From Phycisphaerales bacterium UBA2266 (GTDB lineage: Bacteria; Planctomycetota; Phycisphaerae; Sedimentisphaerales; Anaerobacaceae), in NCBI GenBank assembly GCA_002347125.1, contig DDXG01000101.1:556-26730 (forward strand): 26,175 nucleotides of DNA. Reading direction: 5' to 3'. How positions within the stretch are numbered: position 1 is the first letter of the stretch; each line of letters opens with the position of its first letter. The translations under genes were made by a program, and so were the position numbers. The notes below the pieces were generated by a model that did not search any database, had not been told where the DNA came from, and was given only the letters and a program-made list of their open reading frames with translations. Positions 7,517-14,922 of this stretch are shown here, in pieces.

Positions 7517-10089
7517 CAGACGGATTTCCGGGCGATCACGTCGCCGACAATCTGAAGCTGCCCGTCCACGTCATAGACCTGAACCACTTCGCGGTACTTG
7601 TCCGCCTCGGGCGCGACCGTCGTCAGCATGTTCGGCCTTTGATTCAGCAGGTTCGTGTTCAGAACGGCGCCCTCTCTCATAGGGAACAGGGCCACATAGA
7701 AGATGTCGGCCTCAACGAGGTCCTGGAAGAAGTGCGTGCCGAAGGACAACTCGGGCATCAGGCCGCCGCTTGGGTGCGCCATTTCCACAAGCACGGCGGC
7801 ATTACTGATCTCGTGAAACCCGACAGGAACACCCAAACTCGGGGTGGAAGTGCCCCATCGGCCCGGTCCTAGGAAGATCGTCGCATGGACACGTTTGTCC
7901 CGGACCAGATGGTTCAGCTTGCCGACAAGCCGGGCAATATCGTATTTCTCCGTAATGGCCAGTCTCGTGTAGTGTTCGGGATCAATGTAGACTACTCTGG
8001 TCAGCTTCCGGGCGATGGAGCCACCCATGAAGCAACCGTGGGTCTCAAAGAGGATGTTCGCAGAGTCGATATCCGCCATTATATCGGCGTGAGGTTGATG
8101 CCCTCCGGTCTGCAGAGGTCTGCACTGGAGCAAGTTGATCATCATGCGGCCGTTCTCGGTGAAATTGGCGGTGAACTCAATATCCACCGGATAATCATAG
8201 GCCTTCTCCAGGGCCAGGAGCATCTTGCGCATGTCGGCGACGAAAGAAGTCTCCGAGAGAAGCCGCTCAAAGGTGAGCAGCCGGTATTCTCCGGCACGTC
8301 CGCTCTGTTCTTGCACACGAGCGTTCAACTGGGTGTCCCGAACGGCAACATAATCGAGTCCGCCATCCACCCCTTCCGCCACCAACTCGTGGAACAGCAT
8401 CGTGCGCAAGTCATTCTCACGGGTGTCGAGCAGATCGACGCGATGCTGAGAGTACTTCCTGACATCGTCCATGTCCGCCAGAGGTCGAGCCAAGGGCGCA
8501 TCGAGCGCAATGATCCGCGGATAATCGTCCTCCACTCGATTCACGGCGCGCGTGCCGAGGCCGAACACCAGCCGCAGCATCCCGGCTCGGGGGTCCATCT
8601 TGGGGTTCCAGACGAACGCATTATACGACATCCCGACACCGGCAAGATCGGGGAAGAAGTAGCCGCCGCTACGGTGCGAACCGGAGACCCGCTGAACGAG
8701 CAGGGCCATCTGTTCGTCCTCCTGGTCCAGTCCCCGCTGAAGCCGATAGGCAAGCGCATCCTCGCTCATCATACTGGCATAGACCTTGCGAACCGCCTCC
8801 TCAAATCGGTGATACCGCTTGTCGGGGTCGCCCTGATTCACGCAGAAGAAACTCTGGTACTTGCCCGCGAATGCGTTGCCGTAGGCGTCTTCCAGAAGAC
8901 TGCTGGACCGCACGATGATGGGGGATTGTCCGAAGTAATCGATCATCTCGTGGAACTGGTCTCGCACCTGATCGGGGAACTTCCCGGTGAGCAGTTTCTC
9001 CCTGAGTTCGGCGGCGATTCTGAAATAGTTCTCCTTCGACTTCTGGTCGACGCGAAGAGTCCACCAGCCGTTCTCCACCAGATAGGTGTAGAAGACGTCC
9101 GAGCCCACATAGAATGAATCATGGGGTTCGAGACGATGGCGCAAATCCAGCGTGTCGTCGTCCGAGATGATTCTGTTGGCCATCAGCATACCGACGGCCT
9201 TGCCGCCGATGTAGCCCGTTCCGATCATTCGCCTGCGAATGCTCAAGAGATCGTCGAGGGTGAGCCTTTCACGGGCGAGCGACAGTATCCGGTCCTCACG
9301 GCCGATCATCATCCGGCACAACTGCTCGACGGCTCGCTGCTTGTCCTCGGCCGACGCCTCCGCCGTCGCCGCGAGGTCTTCGGCATTGAGGAAGACCCGG
9401 TCCCAATAGTCCAGCGACCTCTGTGCCGGTTCGAGTCCCTTCTGCGAGAAGTATGAAATCGCCCTGGCGACCTCCGCGCTGGTGGTAATCGGGACAAAAG
9501 TATCGCCCTTGCGCATATGCGGAAGGAACATCGTCGGAGAGTACCGTTGCCACACCTTCAGCGGGTGAATGTAGAAGTGGTCTTCAGGGCGGTAGAGGTC
9601 CAACAAGAGCTGAGTGGTCTCGCGAATACGGGCGATGGTTCTGTAGGAGTGCCTGTTGCGCAGCAGGCAGAAATAGGCGATCGTGTCGAGTTCAAAGAGG
9701 TACGGACACGTAATCCGGAAGAAGTTGCCGATCATCAGGTCGGTCGCCCAGACGCTCAGCAGGTTCGAGAGGCAGTCAAAAACGTAGCATGCCTCCAGGC
9801 CCGAGTCGGCGATGATGTTATGGACCTGGGACGAGAAAGTCTCGAAGCCGGCGGTTGCATCCAGACGGTGGATCGTGACATCGGGGCCAGGCTCGACGAG
9901 GGGGGCATGGTCCGCGAATCTCACGTAGATAAGCCTGCGGCCATTCTGACGCGCCCTGATGACATAAGGGTCCACGAATTCGCGGAAGTGCTCAACACGG
10001 TCCACCTGCCACACGACATTGTCGCCCTTCTCAAGCCCTCCGAGAATCGCATCCAGACCTTCAAGACCCGTGCTCGCCCAAGCCGTCAT
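7504..10089 (-). CDS. PPDK/PEP-synthase N-terminal (ATP-grasp) domain protein with degenerate KaiC-like N terminus
   Basis: The start at 10089 is preferred to the ATG at 10131 because GGAG (10098-10101) sits 8 nt upstream of it; the longer start has its SD-like bases directly abutting the ATG. This gives 861 aa. Residues about 5-200 begin STGLEGLDAILGG, as in KaiC/RadA-like ATPases, but no GxxGxGK[T/S] P-loop follows. Residues about 290-670 are the pyruvate-phosphate-dikinase N-terminal ATP-grasp fold: GTGYIGGKAVGM, PIIVRSSSLLEDA, AGKYQSFF, and VDIEFT near its end. The phosphohistidine swivelling domain and the PEP/pyruvate barrel are absent, so it cannot be a complete PPDK or PEP synthase. 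The C-terminal 200 residues (FLGPGRWGTSTPSLG, FGTHFFQDL) are characteristic of this uncharacterised group. It is soluble and probably a nucleotide-dependent phosphotransferase or regulator; its substrate is unknown. It is transcribed away from the redox operon. Confidence 0.8.
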   Translation of the reverse strand: MTAWASTGLEGLDAILGGLEKGDNVVWQVDRVEHFREFVDPYVIRARQNGRRLIYVRFADHAPLVEPGPDVTIHRLDATAGFETFSSQVHNIIADSGLEACYVFDCLSNLLSVWATDLMIGNFFRITCPYLFELDTIAYFCLLRNRHSYRTIARIRETTQLLLDLYRPEDHFYIHPLKVWQRYSPTMFLPHMRKGDTFVPITTSAEVARAISYFSQKGLEPAQRSLDYWDRVFLNAEDLAATAEASAEDKQRAVEQLCRMMIGREDRILSLARERLTLDDLLSIRRRMIGTGYIGGKAVGMLMANRIISDDDTLDLRHRLEPHDSFYVGSDVFYTYLVENGWWTLRVDQKSKENYFRIAAELREKLLTGKFPDQVRDQFHEMIDYFGQSPIIVRSSSLLEDAYGNAFAGKYQSFFCVNQGDPDKRYHRFEEAVRKVYASMMSEDALAYRLQRGLDQEDEQMALLVQRVSGSHRSGGYFFPDLAGVGMSYNAFVWNPKMDPRAGMLRLVFGLGTRAVNRVEDDYPRIIALDAPLARPLADMDDVRKYSQHRVDLLDTRENDLRTMLFHELVAEGVDGGLDYVAVRDTQLNARVQEQSGRAGEYRLLTFERLLSETSFVADMRKMLLALEKAYDYPVDIEFTANFTENGRMMINLLQCRPLQTGGHQPHADIMADIDSANILFETHGCFMGGSIARKLTRVVYIDPEHYTRLAITEKYDIARLVGKLNHLVRDKRVHATIFLGPGRWGTSTPSLGVPVGFHEISNAAVLVEMAHPSGGLMPELSFGTHFFQDLVEADIFYVALFPMREGAVLNTNLLNQRPNMLTTVAPEADKYREVVQVYDVDGQLQIVGDVIARKSVCYFS

Positions 10090-10097
10090 GGCGAATA

Positions 10098-10101
10098 TCT
10101 C
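10098..10101 (-). promoter_or_regulatory. Shine-Dalgarno site deciding the start of the PPDK-like gene
   Basis: On the minus strand GGAG is followed by 8 nt and the ATG whose first base is 10089. The alternative upstream ATG (10131) has AGGAG directly adjacent, too close for normal initiation. This supports the shorter protein. Confidence 0.6.
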
Positions 10102-10177
10102 CAAAACGAGAAGAAACCCCCGACCAAACATCTCCTACGTAGCGTCATAACCGGTGTTCCTACGAGCCATGAAAGCG

Positions 10178-10207
10178 ATGCTACCATAACGGAGGGCTGC
10201 ATTTCAA
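10178..10207 (-). promoter_or_regulatory. Candidate sigma70-type promoter for the PPDK-like gene
   Basis: Read on the minus strand, TTGAAA (10202-10207) and TAGCAT (10178-10183) are separated by 18 bp, giving a leader of roughly 80 nt to the ATG at 10089. The -10 matches the consensus at only four of six bases, so this is a weak call. Confidence 0.25.
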
Positions 10208-10366
10208 CATCTCCGTCTGTTCCCGGGAGGCGATCGACGCCACCCCCTTGAGATGTGCCCTGTCAAGTTGGCTCGCCCGGGCGTGGCCATAAGCAAATCA
10301 CATGCGAGCATAAGGCAATCTTATCCATGCTATTAGCAGGATGCGGGATTCGGCGGCGAGACCCGG

Positions 10367-10375
10367 TGATAGAAT
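10367..10375 (+). promoter_or_regulatory. Candidate extended -10 element for the redox operon
   Basis: TGATAGAAT matches an extended -10 (TG, one base, TAGAAT). It would start transcription near 10382 and give a leader of about 208 nt before the first gene. No clear -35 hexamer is seen. It is the best candidate in the spacer but rests on pattern only. Confidence 0.3.
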
Positions 10376-10490
10376 AATCCTTAGTCGGAATCTACGGCGT
10401 TCTTTGGACCTGGTGCCGGTGGTGTTTATTTACGGGTTCTTACAGGTCCGAAACAGGTGGCACTGTTCGCGTAGACTCTTCGAAGAAGGG

Positions 10491-10536
10491 GATGGCGGTG
10501 CGCCCGGGCTCACGAAGGCCCGGGTCGCGGGCCATC
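10491..10536 (+). promoter_or_regulatory. Strong hairpin in the leader of the redox operon
   Basis: GATGGC (10491-10496) pairs with GCCATC (10531-10536). Inside it GCG (10500-10502) pairs with CGC (10526-10528) past a one-base bulge, and CCCGGGC (10503-10509) pairs with GCCCGGG (10518-10524) around an 8-nt loop. This makes about 16 base pairs ending 53 nt before the first start codon. There is no following T-run, so it is not a classical intrinsic terminator. It could be an attenuation, stability or translation-control element. Confidence 0.45.
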
Positions 10537-10589
10537 GCCGAGTCCCAGTGCGCGATAACTGCGCTTACGGCAAAGAAGGTGTGCGGAAA

Positions 10590-11012
10590 ATGAATGACAG
10601 AACCGCAAGGGTCTATGTGTTCCATTGCACAAACAGTTTCGGCCGCGACGAGCTTGTCCGTTGCTGCGACGCGGCCGCGGGGGTGCGGATCAAGGCTATC
10701 GCGCTGCCCTGTTCAGGCAAGGTTGATATCCCGTACCTCGTCAAGGCGTTCGAAGCCGGCGCCGACGGTGTGGTGGTGATCGGGTGTGAGAAGGGCCAAT
10801 GCCGGCATTTGGAAGGTTTCATACGCGCCGGCAAACGAACCGAGGCCGTCGACGGGCTGCTCCAGGAGATCGGCCTCGGCGCCGGCAGGGTCGAGTTCAT
10901 CAACCCCAACGGCAACGGTATCGAAGGCGTGATCACCCGGGTCGGGCAGTTCGGCCGCAGAATCAGGCAGATGCCCGCCCCCGTTCGCATCGCCGCCCCG
11001 GCAACTGATTAG
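10590..11012 (+). CDS. MvhD-like hydrogenase/Hdr-associated iron-sulfur subunit, divergent copy
   Basis: A 140-residue member of the MvhD/FrhD delta-subunit family, which carries a [2Fe-2S] cluster and relays electrons between a redox partner and HdrA. AAGGTG at 10576-10581 supports the ATG at 10590. The core is clear: C41 in LPCSGKVDIPYLVKAFEAGADGV-type context and GCEKGQC (C66, C71). The usual N-terminal CxxC is altered: C13 is followed by TNS, so Ser16 sits where the second Cys belongs, and an extra CC (C25-C26) appears later. It opens the operon, 33 bp before metF, whereas a canonical MvhD lies directly after hdrA 12 kb away. It may be a specialised adaptor to MetF or the glutamate synthase module. 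The family is certain enough; cluster content is not. Confidence 0.85.
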   Translation: MNDRTARVYVFHCTNSFGRDELVRCCDAAAGVRIKAIALPCSGKVDIPYLVKAFEAGADGVVVIGCEKGQCRHLEGFIRAGKRTEAVDGLLQEIGLGAGRVEFINPNGNGIEGVITRVGQFGRRIRQMPAPVRIAAPATD

Positions 11013-11045
11013 CAAGTGTTTCGTGATGGCTGGAGAATCCATCGG

Positions 11046-11951
11046 ATGAAATCGAACAGCGGTCTTGCACAGAAACTCAACGGCGATCAATTTATCGTCA
11101 CCGCCGAATACCTGCCCGGCGCAACGACCCAGACGTCGGAGGCCGCTGGCGTCGTGGAGGAATTCGGCGACAGAGTGGCCGCCATCAACGTCGCCGATAA
11201 CCCCTACGGCGTTGCCATGTCGAGCCTGGCCGGCGCCTTGGCCGTTGCCGGGGCCGGCGGCGAGCCCATCTACCAGATCGTTACCCGCGACCGCAACCGC
11301 ATCGCCATTCAGTCGGATTTGCTCGGCGCCGCCGCCCTGGGAATCGGCAATGTTCTATGCCTGAGCGGGTACCATCAGGTTCTGACCGACTGCCCCGAGT
11401 CCGCCAATGTGTATGACATCGACTCAATCCAGCTTCTCTCGCTTGTCAACCGCATGACCGAGAAAGGAGAACTGCTGGACGGCAAGGCCATCGAGGGCGA
11501 GTTTGGGATGCTCGCGGGCGCGGCCGCCAATCCGGGCTTGCAGCCGATGGAGCTCAACATGATCCGCCTGGCCAAGAAGGTCCAGGCCGGTGCGAAGTTC
11601 ATTCAGACGCAGGCGACCTTCGACACCGACGCCTTCGCCCAATGGCTGGAAGCCGCCGCAAGAGAGGCACTCACCGACAGAACAGCGATCCTCGCCGGTG
11701 TCCTGGTGCTCAGCAGCGCCGAGGAGGCGGAGAGGCTCCGCGACAGGTTCACCGACTTCGCCATCGGTGATGATATGGTCGACCGCCTTAAGCAGGCCGG
11801 GGACGTGGAGGCCCAGGCCCGTGAGGGTGGCGCCATCTGTGCCGATGTCATCAAGCGGCTCATGCCCATGAAGGGAGTGCGGGGGGTGCACCTGATGGCC
11901 GGCGGAAACGTGACGCTCCTGAACGACATACTTGCCGCGGCCGGACTCTAA
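11046..11951 (+). CDS. metF: Methylenetetrahydrofolate reductase, MetF-like
   Basis: This 301-residue flavoprotein-type TIM barrel should reduce 5,10-methylene-THF to 5-methyl-THF in the methyl branch of C1 metabolism. GGAG (11032-11035) lies 10 nt before ATG 11046. Family marks are VTAEYLPG near the N terminus, with E21 at the position of the catalytic Glu, and INVADNPYG. A TRDRNRIAIQSDLLGA block, LCLSGYHQ, and GAKFIQTQATFD follow. The pattern matches the acetogen and methanogen-like MetF that works with MetV and HdrABC-MvhD rather than the stand-alone NADH enzyme. The C-terminal MetV partner is not adjacent but ends the operon at 24026. It lies 18 bp before the degenerate gltB2-like gene. 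Direction in vivo (reductive or oxidative) cannot be told from sequence. Confidence 0.9.
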   Translation: MKSNSGLAQKLNGDQFIVTAEYLPGATTQTSEAAGVVEEFGDRVAAINVADNPYGVAMSSLAGALAVAGAGGEPIYQIVTRDRNRIAIQSDLLGAAALGIGNVLCLSGYHQVLTDCPESANVYDIDSIQLLSLVNRMTEKGELLDGKAIEGEFGMLAGAAANPGLQPMELNMIRLAKKVQAGAKFIQTQATFDTDAFAQWLEAAAREALTDRTAILAGVLVLSSAEEAERLRDRFTDFAIGDDMVDRLKQAGDVEAQAREGGAICADVIKRLMPMKGVRGVHLMAGGNVTLLNDILAAAGL

Positions 11952-11969
11952 CATCTTAAGGTCAATACC

Positions 11970-13376
11970 GTGCCTGACAAATACCACATCCAGACCCGCC
12001 CCGTGACCCCCAGACGGCCGCGAATCGGCAAGTTTGGCATTGTCGACTGGCGCGAGGACTGCTGCCGATGCCACCATTGTGTGAAGAATGCCTGTGTGTA
12101 CGACCGCTATCGCCAGGAGGCCGAGTACATCCGCCATCTCCGCCGCGTGGATGCCCTGTTTTTCGACTGCATGGGGTGCTTCTGCTGCGTGCAGGAATGC
12201 ACGAAGGGGCTTCTGTGCATGGGCATCAACCCTGTCTATGAAGGGCTTGGCAACTGCTACTGGACGCCGGATATCATACGGACGACGTGGGCCCAGGCCG
12301 AGACGGCGAAGATCCCCGTCTCGGGCGCGGGGTACAGGGGGCCTTTCTCAGGGCCGGGTTTCGACGGCATGTGGACGGATATGTCCGAGATCGTGCGGCC
12401 GACGCGGGACGGCATCCACGGACGCGAGTACATCAGCACGGCCGTGGACATCGGGCGCAAACCGGGCTTCCTGGGCTTCGATCAGACCGGCCTGAAGACC
12501 TCGATGCCTCCGCTGGTGATGATCCAGATGCCTTTGATCATCGATCTTCAACCGGCACAGTTCAGCCTGCCGGACCTCAGACCGTTGACCTGCGAGACCG
12601 CGAGGCGCACGGACACTCTTGTTGTGGCGGACGCAACCGATTGGGCCGTCTGGAACGAGAACGCCGGCGGCAGGTTGACGCACGTGGTGTTTCACATCGG
12701 CGACGGCGCGACCTTGCCGGAGCACGTGCTGCGCGAGGTCCGTCTGGTTGAAGTCTCCGACGGCCCGGACGTGGCCGAGCGTATCGCGGCGATAAAGAAG
12801 GTCAATCCTGATCTGGTGGTCTGCGTGCGCGTGGTGCTGGATGGCGACGGATGCAGGCGGGCGGTGGAACTGGCCCAAACGGACGTCGTGGACGTGCTGC
12901 ATATTCGGGCGGACCTCAACGGCAACGAGATTGGAGTCGAGAGGCCCCGGTTCCTCAAGGAAATGATCCGGGAGGTGCATACGGCGCTGATCGACAGCGG
13001 CCGACGGGATGAAATCACGCTGATCGCCGGGGGCGGAATTGCGCTGCCGGAGCACATGGCCAAAGCGATCATCTGCGGGGCGGACCTGGTCAGCGTGGAA
13101 TTGCCCCTGATGGTCGGACTGGAGTGCCACCTGTGCGACAGTTGCCGGCCGGGGCTGCCGTGCCCCGCTGAACTGGAGGAGATCGACCCCGCCTACGGCG
13201 TCGGGCGCATGACCAATCTGATTGCCGCCTGGCACGACCAGTTGATCGAGGTGATGGGGGCGATGGGGATGCGGGAGGTGCGGCGGCTGCGTGGGGACGT
13301 GGGGCGGTGCATGTTCTTTGAGCAACTCGAGGAGGAAACCTTTGGCAAGCTATTCGGCAGGCGAAAAAATGCTTGA
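11970..13376 (+). CDS. Degenerate GltB2-like (glutamate synthase FMN barrel) iron-sulfur protein
   Basis: The product (468 aa) starts at GTG 11970, with a modest AAGG 8 nt upstream. The N-terminal region (about residues 28-90) is cysteine-rich: a C31-C32-x-C-x2-C group, then CMGCFCC and CTKGLLC, suggesting two Fe-S clusters. The rest follows the barrel of the glutamate synthase FMN domain, including LIAGGGIALPEHMAKAI, GADLVSVELPLMVGLEC, and the C386-x2-C389-x2-C392-x5-C398 cluster before a GVGRMTNL-type C terminus. The segment where active enzymes have GGxGGTG (2-oxoglutarate/FMN loop) reads ADLNGNEIGVERP, so that motif is lost. It is clearly a paralogue of the next gene. I infer a non-catalytic or electron-relay partner of the active GltB2. 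The next gene starts inside its 3' end. Confidence 0.75.
   Translation: MPDKYHIQTRPVTPRRPRIGKFGIVDWREDCCRCHHCVKNACVYDRYRQEAEYIRHLRRVDALFFDCMGCFCCVQECTKGLLCMGINPVYEGLGNCYWTPDIIRTTWAQAETAKIPVSGAGYRGPFSGPGFDGMWTDMSEIVRPTRDGIHGREYISTAVDIGRKPGFLGFDQTGLKTSMPPLVMIQMPLIIDLQPAQFSLPDLRPLTCETARRTDTLVVADATDWAVWNENAGGRLTHVVFHIGDGATLPEHVLREVRLVEVSDGPDVAERIAAIKKVNPDLVVCVRVVLDGDGCRRAVELAQTDVVDVLHIRADLNGNEIGVERPRFLKEMIREVHTALIDSGRRDEITLIAGGGIALPEHMAKAIICGADLVSVELPLMVGLECHLCDSCRPGLPCPAELEEIDPAYGVGRMTNLIAAWHDQLIEVMGAMGMREVRRLRGDVGRCMFFEQLEEETFGKLFGRRKNA
13330..13335 (+). promoter_or_regulatory. Shine-Dalgarno AGGAGG inside the 3' end of the upstream gene
   Basis: A full AGGAGG lies 6 nt before an in-frame TTG at 13342. 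It suggests that the following gltB2 gene starts at this TTG rather than at ATG 13369, which has only a weak AGG upstream. The same bases encode Glu-Glu in the upstream protein, so chance occurrence is possible. Confidence 0.45.
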
Positions 13377-14922
13377 GCAACTCCTACCGGCCAAGACGCT
13401 CGCCACGCGTGTCGAGCAGGTGAAGGTCTCCCGCGAGGTCAAACCCGCTGCGCCGCGGTATCGCAACGAAGTGGCCATGTATATCGTGGATCGGACGCAC
13501 GAGTGCATCAGTTGCGGCCGGTGCGCGCAGGTGTGCCCGCAGGGGGTGCACGTGATGAAGGCCGGTTACAGGCACCAGGCCGAGCCGAGGCACTACCTGT
13601 GTCTGGGCGAGGCGTGCAAGGGAACCGACCACTACTGTGTGGACGTTTGCCCCACCGGAGCGTTGAAGATCGGCGAGAACCCGATGCTCAGGGCGCTGGG
13701 GGATCCGCGGTGGACGGCCCAGATGATACTGGCGACGTGGAAGATGGCGGAGACGGGCCATGCGCCCGACCCGCGGTTCGGGTATCGGTGGGAGACGGGC
13801 GACAGCGGCGGCGGGTTCGACCGTCTGCGGTTCAAGTTCCCGGACAGGCCGCCGGCGGACGTCAATAAGGACGAGATCGACACGGGGATCGAGCTGAATC
13901 GGCGTAATGACGGGCGGCCGTGCATTCGGATCGATGTGCCGTGGTACGGCGGGGGTATGTCGTTCGGGTCGGTCAGCAATGTGACGCAACTTTCCAAGGC
14001 GCGTGCGTGCGTGGCATGGAATACATTCACGTGCACCGGGGAGGGGGGGTACATGGAGCGGATGCGGCCGTACGACGACCACGTCATCACGCAGGTCGCC
14101 ACCGGTCTGTTCGGGGTGCGGGAGGAGACGATTCAGCGTGTTCCGATTGTGGAGTTCAAATACGCTCAGGGGGCCAAGCCCGGTCTGGGCGGGCATCTGC
14201 TGGGCGACAAGAATACCATCTATGTGTCGCGGATGCGGGAGGCGGTGCAGGGGATATCGCTGTTCAGTCCGTTTCCTTTCCACAGCGTGTACTCCATCGA
14301 GGACCACATGAAGCACCTCGACTGGATCAAGCACGTCAACCGCCGGGCGCTGCTCTCGACCAAGGTCTCGACGCCGACGGATGTGGACATGGTGGCGGTG
14401 GGCAGCCAGGCGGCCGGGACGCATATTGTGCACATCGACGGTGGATACGGCGGGACGGGGGCGGCGCCGGATATCGCCAAGAAGAACATCGCCATGCCGA
14501 TCGAATACGCCATTACGAAGGTGCACGCTTTTCTTGAGGCCGAGGGCGTGCGGGATACGGTGACGCTGATCGCCAGCGGGGGCATTCGCAATCCGCACGA
14601 CATTGCCAAGGCGATTGCGCTGGGGGCCGACGGCGTCGTCGTCGGGACCGGCGAACTGGTAGCGCTGGGGTGCGTTCGCTGTACGCGCTGCGAGAGCGGG
14701 AGGGGCTGTCCGCGTGGCATCGCCACGACCGACGCGGAACTGAGTTCGAAGATGACGATCCCGTGGGGCACGCAGCGGCTGGTGAATCTGTACAACGCTT
14801 GGCGCGAGGTGCTCGTGGATATCCTGTGGCGGCTCGGATTGAAGAGCGTCGGACAGTTGCGGGGTCGGACGGACCTCCTGATGCACCTGGATTATACGGA
14901 TGATGCGGAGCGATGCGAATGA
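13342..14922 (+). CDS. Glutamate synthase FMN-binding/ferredoxin subunit, archaeal GltB2 type
   Basis: The protein (526 aa from TTG 13342, or 517 from ATG 13369) matches the separate FMN-barrel subunit of archaeal-type glutamate synthases, which condenses ammonia with 2-oxoglutarate and reduces the product to glutamate. An N-terminal two-cluster ferredoxin domain holds C55-x2-C58-x2-C61-x3-C65P and a second group ending CVDVCPTGAL. The barrel (about residues 150-490) contains YGGGMSFGS, GAKPGLGGHL and STPTDVDMVAVGSQ. HIDGGYGGTGAAP (about 364-376) and LIASGGIRNPHDIAKAIALG follow. The cluster motif C444-x2-C447-x2-C450-x5-C456 precedes RGIAT. Unlike its upstream neighbour, all substrate motifs are kept, so it is likely active. 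The downstream gene supplies the glutaminase, and HdrA carries the GltD-like part. The gene overlaps the upstream one by 35 bp and the downstream start by 4 bp. Confidence 0.88.
   Translation: MASYSAGEKMLEQLLPAKTLATRVEQVKVSREVKPAAPRYRNEVAMYIVDRTHECISCGRCAQVCPQGVHVMKAGYRHQAEPRHYLCLGEACKGTDHYCVDVCPTGALKIGENPMLRALGDPRWTAQMILATWKMAETGHAPDPRFGYRWETGDSGGGFDRLRFKFPDRPPADVNKDEIDTGIELNRRNDGRPCIRIDVPWYGGGMSFGSVSNVTQLSKARACVAWNTFTCTGEGGYMERMRPYDDHVITQVATGLFGVREETIQRVPIVEFKYAQGAKPGLGGHLLGDKNTIYVSRMREAVQGISLFSPFPFHSVYSIEDHMKHLDWIKHVNRRALLSTKVSTPTDVDMVAVGSQAAGTHIVHIDGGYGGTGAAPDIAKKNIAMPIEYAITKVHAFLEAEGVRDTVTLIASGGIRNPHDIAKAIALGADGVVVGTGELVALGCVRCTRCESGRGCPRGIATTDAELSSKMTIPWGTQRLVNLYNAWREVLVDILWRLGLKSVGQLRGRTDLLMHLDYTDDAERCE
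14907..14910 (+). promoter_or_regulatory. Shine-Dalgarno site selecting the start of the gltB1-gltB3 fusion
   Basis: GGAG is 2 nt from an ATG at 14913 but 8 nt from an in-frame ATG at 14919. The latter also forms the ATGA overlap with the upstream stop. The 14919 start is therefore preferred. Confidence 0.55.

Larger units (their letters stand above)
10090..10589. other. 500-bp divergent intergenic region
   Basis: No coding region is credible here. The spacer separates the leftward PPDK-like gene from the rightward ten-gene operon and must contain both promoters. It holds weak promoter candidates on each strand, the short palindromes CGCCCGGGCG (10274-10283) and TCTTCGAAGA (10477-10486), a 7-bp stem (10406-10412 with 10443-10449), and a strong hairpin (10491-10536). 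I recognise no known riboswitch. Confidence 0.7.

Noticed and set aside
7504..10089. Annotation as phosphoenolpyruvate synthase or pyruvate phosphate dikinase
   Set aside because: Only the N-terminal ATP-grasp part is present. The phosphohistidine and PEP/pyruvate barrel domains are missing, so the enzyme name would be wrong.
10376..10589. Known riboswitch (THF, glutamine, cobalamin, SAM, glycine, c-di-GMP) in the operon leader
   Set aside because: Stems are present, but none of the conserved core strings I remember for these classes can be found.
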